In this document: positions 7,269-10,043 of the stretch, one piece after another
Layout of the letters: every line of letters begins with the position of its first letter
How positions within the stretch are numbered: position 1 is the stretch's first letter
Source of the DNA: Betaproteobacteria bacterium
Lineage (GTDB): Bacteria; Pseudomonadota; Gammaproteobacteria; Burkholderiales; Burkholderiaceae_E
NCBI GenBank assembly: GCA_016868095.1
Contig: VGHV01000064.1
Location: 1-10,043, forward strand
Length of the DNA: 10,043 nucleotides
Direction of reading: 5' to 3'
Notes under the pieces: generated by a model
Told to the model about the DNA's origin: nothing
What the model saw: only the letters and a program-made list of their open reading frames with translations
Databases searched by the model: none
Made by a program: the position numbers and the translations under genes

Positions 7269-7589
7269 TTATTTGGTGGCGAGAATCCACTTAGCGAGGG
7301 TTTCAGCTTCAGCGGCAGAAACCTGGGGGTTGGCGGGCATAGGAATTTGACCCCACACACCGACGCCGCCTTTTTGAATTTTTTGTGCCAGATTCTTCGC
7401 TGCACCCGCATCTTTTGCGTACTTCGCAGCAACGTCTTTATAAGACGGCCCAATCAATTTTTTGTCGGGTGCGTGGCAGGCCAAGCAGTTCTTTGCTTTG
7501 GCAAGATCAGCGCTTGCAAGGGCGGGCTTAGCAGCAAAACTGCCAAGTGCAATCACAAGAGCACTCACGGATAAAGTCACGATCTTCAT
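7269..7589 (-). CDS. Periplasmic class I cytochrome c (c-551/c-552 type)
   Basis: This small exported electron carrier has 106 residues. A Sec signal peptide (Lys2, a hydrophobic core to about residue 19, and ALA at 23-25 before the likely cut) leaves a mature protein of about 80 residues, the usual size of cytochrome c-551/c8. Haem is bound covalently at CLACH (Cys35, Cys38, His39), and the sixth ligand is Met84 in QIPMPANP. KLIGPSYKDVAAKY (44-57) and the C-terminal helix AETLAKWIL (95-103) are typical. It would shuttle electrons between the bc1 complex and terminal oxidases or other periplasmic reductases. AGGA stands about 8 nt before the ATG. It seems monocistronic: terminator-like hairpins follow it and a 139-bp gap precedes it. 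Confidence 0.96.
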   Translation of the reverse strand: MKIVTLSVSALVIALGSFAAKPALASADLAKAKNCLACHAPDKKLIGPSYKDVAAKYAKDAGAAKNLAQKIQKGGVGVWGQIPMPANPQVSAAEAETLAKWILATK

Positions 7590-7608
7590 AGTCAGGTCCT
7601 GATTAGCT

Positions 7609-7652
7609 AATACAAGGAAGATTTAATGGAAATACAAAGAAGATTTAATTGA
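7609..7652. repeat. 22-bp tandem duplication in the cytochrome c leader
   Basis: Two adjacent 22-bp units (7609-7630 and 7631-7652) differ at only two positions (units begin aatacaagg and aatacaaag). They are AT-rich and lie 20 to 63 bp upstream of the cytochrome c start codon, where the promoter or leader should be. A duplicated regulator-binding or promoter element is possible, as is a neutral slippage product. Confidence 0.85.
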
Positions 7653-7657
7653 AATAA

Positions 7658-7675
7658 GTTGCACTTAAGTGTAAC
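7658..7675. promoter_or_regulatory. 18-bp palindrome upstream of cytochrome c (candidate operator)
   Basis: gttgcacttaagtgtaac is symmetric at eight of nine base pairs, with the perfect core cacttaagtg at 7662-7671. It lies 69 bp or more upstream of the cytochrome c start and about 54 bp after the ilvD stop. It lacks a stem-loop-plus-T layout and so looks more like a protein-binding dyad than a terminator. It does not match the FNR consensus. The regulator is unknown. Confidence 0.4.
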
Positions 7676-7728
7676 CGAGGCTCAATGAAGCCATCAAACG
7701 ACATCTACTTGCTCATTGATATGCTTGT

Positions 7729-9405
7729 TCAAGCGTCGGTCACCGCGCCCTTGCTTGCCGATGTAGCAAGCTTGGCAAATTTATACAGCACACCGCTCGT
7801 ATATCGAGGCGCTGGCGCTTTAAACGCTGCTTGGCGAGCTTGCATTTCCTGATCAGGGATATTGAGTTGGAGCAAGAGCTGGTGTGCATCAATCGTGACC
7901 GAATCGCCCTCATGGATCAGTGCAATTGGGCCACCGACAGCAGCTTCCGGCGCAACATGACCCACGACCATGCCCCAAGTGCCCCCGGAAAAACGCCCGT
8001 CTGTGATCAAACCGACCGATTCGCCGAGTCCTGCGCCAATAATCGCTGAAGTTGGTGCAAGCATTTCTGGCATACCTGGCGCACCTTTTGGACCTAAATA
8101 GCGGAGCACCACAATATCGCCTGCCTTGATCTTGCCCTCCATGATCGATTTCATGGCTGAAGCTTCATCGTCGAAGACACGCGCTGGGCCTGTGATCACA
8201 GGATTTTTCAAGCCTGTGATCTTGGCAACGCTTCCTTCGGGCGCGAGGTTGCCCTTGAGAATGGCCAAATGCCCCTGGGCGTATATGGCTTGGTCAATCG
8301 GGAAAATGACATCCTGGTCGGCAGCAGGCTTTGAAGGCACATCGGCGAGCTCTTCTGCGAGGGTTTTGCCGGTGATCGTCATGCAATGGCCGTGAATAAG
8401 GCCTGCATCCAGAAGAATCTTGAGCACTTGTGGAATACCGCCTGCCCGGTGAAGATCCACCGCCATATATTTTCCGGAGGGCTTTAAATCACAAAGAACA
8501 GGCACGCGCTTGCGAATGCGCTCAAAATCATCGATCGACCAGGCAACACCTGCGCTATGGGCAATCGCCAAATAGTGCAATACCGCATTGGTTGATCCGC
8601 CGGTGGCCATGATCAGGGTAACCGCATTCTCGATGGATTCACGCGTGACGATGTCACGCGGCTTGAGCCCCTTTTTTACGGCTTCGATCAACACCTTAGC
8701 CGATCGCGCTGCCGAATCGGCCTTCTCAGCATCGGGATTGGCCATCGTGCTCGAGCCTAGCAGACTCATACCAAGCGCTTCAAAGGATGACGACATGGTG
8801 TTAGCGGTGTACATGCCGCCGCAGGATCCACTGTCTGGCACTGCATTGCGCTCGATACCTTCGAAATCTTCCTGACTGATCCGACCGTGGGTAAATTCGC
8901 CGACCGCCTCAAACACCGAAACGATTGAAAGATCTTTGCCTTTCCATCGCCCAGGCTTGATCGTTCCTCCGTAGACGTATATGGCCGGCACATTGGATCG
9001 GCATATGCCCATCATGCCGCCTGGCATGTTCTTGTCGCATCCGCCAATCACCAAAACACCATCCATCCACTGACCTTGCACGACGGTTTCCACACAATCA
9101 GCGATCACTTCGCGTGAGATCAGTGAGTATTTCATCCCTTCGGTACCCATCGACATGCCGTCTGAGATGGTTGGCGTGCCGAACATTTGAGGGTTTGCCC
9201 CTGCATTGCGAATCGCCGCGTCGGCTGCGTCTGCGAGCACCTGCAAGCCGGAATTACAAGGCGTGACGGTGGAATGGCCATTAGCAATCCCTATGAAGAG
9301 CTTGCTCATATCATCGGGCTTATAGCCCATGGCATAAAACATCGAACGGTTGGGTGCTCGCGCAACGCCTTCGGTGATATGGGCTGAACGCTCGTTTTCG
9401 GCCAT
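7729..9405 (-). CDS. ilvD: Dihydroxy-acid dehydratase
   Basis: This cytoplasmic iron-sulfur enzyme dehydrates 2,3-dihydroxy-3-methylbutanoate (and the methylpentanoate) to the 2-oxoacid precursors of valine, leucine and isoleucine, and of pantothenate. The 558 residues match the shorter [2Fe-2S] IlvD class. Cluster cysteines are apparent at Cys50 (TVTPCNSG), Cys123 ([10 protein letters not shown]) and Cys195 ([10 protein letters not shown]). Lys125 in CDKNMPG is the expected carbamylated metal ligand, and Ser473 in DGRFSGG the expected catalytic base. The start at 9405 gives [14 protein letters not shown] and is preceded by GGAGG at 8 nt. The open frame runs on to 9534 but the extra residues lack family character and overlap the lgt start region. 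It is transcribed divergently from lgt, and no clear terminator was seen after the stop. Confidence 0.98.
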   Translation of the reverse strand: MAENERSAHITEGVARAPNRSMFYAMGYKPDDMSKLFIGIANGHSTVTPCNSGLQVLADAADAAIRNAGANPQMFGTPTISDGMSMGTEGMKYSLISREVIADCVETVVQGQWMDGVLVIGGCDKNMPGGMMGICRSNVPAIYVYGGTIKPGRWKGKDLSIVSVFEAVGEFTHGRISQEDFEGIERNAVPDSGSCGGMYTANTMSSSFEALGMSLLGSSTMANPDAEKADSAARSAKVLIEAVKKGLKPRDIVTRESIENAVTLIMATGGSTNAVLHYLAIAHSAGVAWSIDDFERIRKRVPVLCDLKPSGKYMAVDLHRAGGIPQVLKILLDAGLIHGHCMTITGKTLAEELADVPSKPAADQDVIFPIDQAIYAQGHLAILKGNLAPEGSVAKITGLKNPVITGPARVFDDEASAMKSIMEGKIKAGDIVVLRYLGPKGAPGMPEMLAPTSAIIGAGLGESVGLITDGRFSGGTWGMVVGHVAPEAAVGGPIALIHEGDSVTIDAHQLLLQLNIPDQEMQARQAAFKAPAPRYTSGVLYKFAKLATSASKGAVTDA

Positions 9406-9452
9406 CGCAGGGTCCTCCATGAAAGCTTGGATGGTAGCAAAGCGCGATCGCC

Positions 9453-9470
9453 TGGCCTGTAGAATGGCCA
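9453..9470. promoter_or_regulatory. Inverted repeat with candidate lgt -10 box between ilvD and lgt
   Basis: The 104-bp divergent gap holds the dyad tggcc-N8-ggcca. Within its spacer, on the plus strand, lies TAGAAT (9460-9465), a five-of-six match to the -10 consensus. It would give lgt a leader of roughly 40 nt. No good -35 partner is visible at 17 bp. On the minus strand TTGCTC (9484-9479) and TACAGG (9461-9456), 17 bp apart, are a weak candidate for ilvD. Positions are suggestive only. Confidence 0.3.
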
Positions 9471-9509
9471 CTGTCCGCGAGCAAGGCATGCCACAATTCG
9501 CCGATGCCG

Positions 9510-10043
9510 ATGATTCATCCACAATTTGACCCAATTGCCTTCAGCTTAGGACCTTTAAGTGTCCGATGGTACGGGTTGATGTACTTGATTGCTTTTACGC
9601 TCTTTTTTCTGTTGGGGCGATGGCGATTGAACCAGCGTGGCTTCGCAGCAGGAAGCGGGCTCAATCCACAACGTTTTGAAGATTGCCTCTTTTGGGGTGC
9701 GCTTGGGGTCATCGTTGGGGGGCGTCTTGGTTATGTCATTTTTTATAAGCCCTCTTACTTTCTCGCACACCCAGAGCAAATTTTTGCGGTTTGGCAGGGT
9801 GGCATGGCCTATCACGGTGGCCTCATCGGCGTGATTGTTGCTACTTGGCTCTACACAAAACGGCAAGCGTTGGCGTTTTGGCCAGTGATCGATTTCATCG
9901 CACCACTTGTTCCGTGGGGGCTTGCCGCTGGACGACTTGGCAACTTTATCAACGGTGAATTATGGGGAAGACCAAGCGACGTACCTTGGGCGATCGTCTT
10001 TCCTCAGGCAGGCGATAGCCTGCCCAGGCATCCATCGCAACTC
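9510..10043 (+). CDS. lgt: Prolipoprotein diacylglyceryl transferase, N-terminal part (runs off the window)
   Basis: Lgt is an inner-membrane enzyme that moves a diacylglyceryl group from phosphatidylglycerol to the lipobox cysteine of prolipoproteins, the first step of lipoprotein maturation. The 178 visible codons start [10 protein letters not shown] and show membrane helices near 20-37, 59-78, 102-115 and 125-140. The family motifs are WYGLMY (20-25), GGRLGYV (70-76), YHGGL with His102 (equivalent to E. coli His103), and the signature [15 protein letters not shown] (141-155) with Arg142, Asn145 and Glu150. It is cut off inside RHPSQL at the right edge, with no frameshift before that. An in-frame ATG two codons upstream (9504) is an alternative start. 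Neither has a convincing Shine-Dalgarno. It is divergent from ilvD. Confidence 0.97.
   Translation, partial: MIHPQFDPIAFSLGPLSVRWYGLMYLIAFTLFFLLGRWRLNQRGFAAGSGLNPQRFEDCLFWGALGVIVGGRLGYVIFYKPSYFLAHPEQIFAVWQGGMAYHGGLIGVIVATWLYTKRQALAFWPVIDFIAPLVPWGLAAGRLGNFINGELWGRPSDVPWAIVFPQAGDSLPRHPSQL

Noticed and set aside
9444..9451. gcgatcgc octamer resembling the HIP1 palindrome
   Set aside because: It is a single occurrence in a betaproteobacterial-looking window, with no overrepresentation evident.
9406..9534. 43-residue N-terminal extension of the ilvD open frame
   Set aside because: A strong GGAGG precedes the ATG at 9405, family members start near there, and the extension has no family character and overlaps the lgt start region.
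1..10043. CRISPR array, insertion sequence, toxin-antitoxin or defence genes
   Set aside because: No spaced repeat array, transposase, paired small ORFs or nuclease/helicase-type coding regions were seen. All sizeable minus-strand frames are explained by known families.

Overview
This looks like an ordinary chromosomal window from a proteobacterium, most likely a betaproteobacterium of the order Burkholderiales. The evidence is the Gram-negative gene set (lgt, a periplasmic c-type cytochrome, an FtsX/LolE-like exporter), the E. coli-length 264-residue ThyA, and the ilvD/lgt divergent pair. I recall that pair from Burkholderiales but could not check it here. Base composition is moderate, and the first ~150 bases are visibly more AT-rich than the rest. 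Genus cannot be decided from the sequence.

Layout, left to right. Positions 1-147 hold no gene, but contain an 11-bp perfect tandem repeat just beyond the 3' end of a tRNA-Arg(CCU) gene (148-223, minus strand, CCA encoded). This is a typical place for an integrated element's border. Six genes follow, all on the minus strand and so transcribed from right to left in the order ABC ATPase (7139-6471), double-FtsX permease (6474-3859), secreted AttH/CrtC-type lipocalin-like protein (3859-2762), thyA (2668-1874), folA (1864-1358), hcxB-like 2-hydroxyacid dehydrogenase (1361-276). The three transporter genes overlap at their stop/start codons (ATGA, TAATG). thyA and folA are 9 bp apart, and folA and hcxB overlap by ATGA. 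A 93-bp gap with a duplicated 18-mer separates the transporter block from the thymidylate block.

Upstream of the ATPase gene lie three stacked hairpins that close a monocistronic class I cytochrome c gene (7589-7269). Its leader carries a 22-bp tandem duplication and a palindrome. ilvD (9405-7729, minus) comes next. It is divergent from lgt (plus, from 9510), which runs off the right edge after 178 codons.

Functionally, ThyA and FolA form the classic dTMP/tetrahydrofolate cycle: ThyA oxidises methylene-THF to dihydrofolate and FolA reduces it back. HcxB is an NAD(P)-dependent 2-oxoacid/2-hydroxyacid dehydrogenase tied to them by translational coupling, with no obvious pathway link. The ATPase, permease and lipocalin-like protein look like one exporter of the AttEFGH/LolCDE-like type with a periplasmic or outer-membrane hydrophobic-ligand protein. 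IlvD serves branched-chain amino acid synthesis and Lgt lipoprotein maturation. I found no CRISPR array, insertion sequence, toxin-antitoxin or defence system. The least understood unit is the three-gene exporter.
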